Origin: Tetrahymena elliotti 4EA
Taxonomy: Eukaryota; Ciliophora; Oligohymenophorea; Hymenostomatida; Tetrahymenidae
Length of the DNA: 64,000 nucleotides
Assembly (NCBI GenBank): GCA_000231825.2
Contig: JH720344.1
Span: 562,801-626,800, forward strand
Direction: 5' to 3'
Every line of letters begins with the position of its first letter. Within the stretch, counting starts at the first letter, position 1. The position numbers and the translations under genes are program-made. The notes below the pieces were generated by a model, which saw only the letters and a program-made list of their open reading frames with translations, searched no databases and had not been told where the DNA came from. Positions 63,728-64,000 of this stretch are shown here, piece by piece.

Positions 63728-63855
63728 TTATAATAAATGATACAATAAATAATTTAAATGAAGAGTCTTTTACTTATTCTAAATATTTAAATACTATTAA
63801 ATAATTATAATAATTAATTAAGCTAATAAATAAACTAGTAAGTCTTCTTTGACAA

Positions 63856-64000
63856 ATGGATATAAAGTAACCTCTTCTTCAAGAGTAATCTATTCATCTT
63901 AAAGGTTAGTATAGTTTTAAGTCCCATAACTTATTCTTTACAAAATTAACTGCATTTATTAAGCAAATAAAACATTTAAACAAGGAGGAATACTTGTCCA
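63856..64000 (+). CDS. ABCC-like transporter paralogue, 5' end only
   Basis: ATG 63856, open to the window edge (48 codons). The N-terminus aligns residue by residue with the transporter at 58281: MDIKQPLLQEQS against MDLQQSLLEESH, then SHNLFFTKLTAFIKQIKHLN against NHNILFTKVTKFINSLKMMR. This identifies it as the start of a tandem paralogue. The nucleotide-binding and membrane domains lie outside the window, so whether the gene is complete cannot be seen. Confidence 0.82.

Larger units (their letters stand above)
63040..63855. other. Spacer between ABCC paralogues, with a long direct repeat
   Basis: A+T-rich. Two direct repeats of about 110 bp (63318-63426 and 63618-63727) make up much of it and are listed separately. 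It holds the 3' end of the first transporter and the promoter of the next. Confidence 0.6.

Noticed and set aside
63730..64000. Minus-strand frame with a protein-like segment (TLEEEVTLYPFV)
   Set aside because: The plus strand here encodes an N-terminus that aligns with the ABCC transporter at 58281, so the minus frame is its antisense shadow.
1..64000. Telomeric C4A2/G4T2 arrays or chromosome-breakage sites
   Set aside because: No run of CCCCAA repeats was found. I did not find the Tetrahymena breakage core by eye, but a systematic search would be needed to exclude variants.

Overview
The window looks like nuclear (most likely macronuclear) DNA of a Tetrahymena-like ciliate. Base composition is extremely A+T-rich. 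Every convincing gene is read with TAA and TAG as glutamine and ends only at TGA. The introns inferred here are AT-rich GT..AG introns of about 47-364 nt; this fits Tetrahymena better than Paramecium, whose introns are much shorter. Read with the standard code, all genes shatter into short open frames, so the models below come from translating with the ciliate code and joining exons by phase. Exon sums of all multi-exon genes come out as multiples of three.

Layout: 428-6708 (minus) is an 11-exon gene for a large Cys-rich multi-pass membrane protein. 7085-20444 holds a tandem segmental duplication of about 6 kb, each unit carrying two secreted class 3 lipase genes. In unit 1 the first lipase is intact and the second broken; in unit 2 the first is broken and the second intact. 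20449-22824 (minus) is an intronless secreted protein. Two identical tRNA-Asp(GUC) genes (24012-24083 and 34158-34229, minus) bracket two more intact lipases (24913 and 29166) and a secreted Cys-rich protein (31588). A perfect 68-bp-arm inverted repeat lies at 26251-26390. A patatin-like phospholipase (35244-36158, minus) follows.

The right half holds a guanylate-binding-protein-like GTPase with a hydrophobic segment (38159), three consecutive cyclic-nucleotide-binding-domain proteins with long Q/N/S-rich tails (41640, 45436, 49993), a small conserved-looking protein (55954), a full-length ABCC-type ABC transporter with five introns (58281-63039), and the first 48 codons of a paralogous transporter running off the right edge (63856).

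Functionally, the left half is a lipid-hydrolase neighbourhood: four intact lipases, two lipase pseudogenes and one patatin, all but the patatin with a signal-peptide-like N-terminus. The right half is dominated by local paralogue families (cNMP-binding trio, ABCC pair). Nothing indicates operons; every gene has its own A+T-rich flanks. No plasmid, CRISPR, insertion sequence or telomere repeat was seen.
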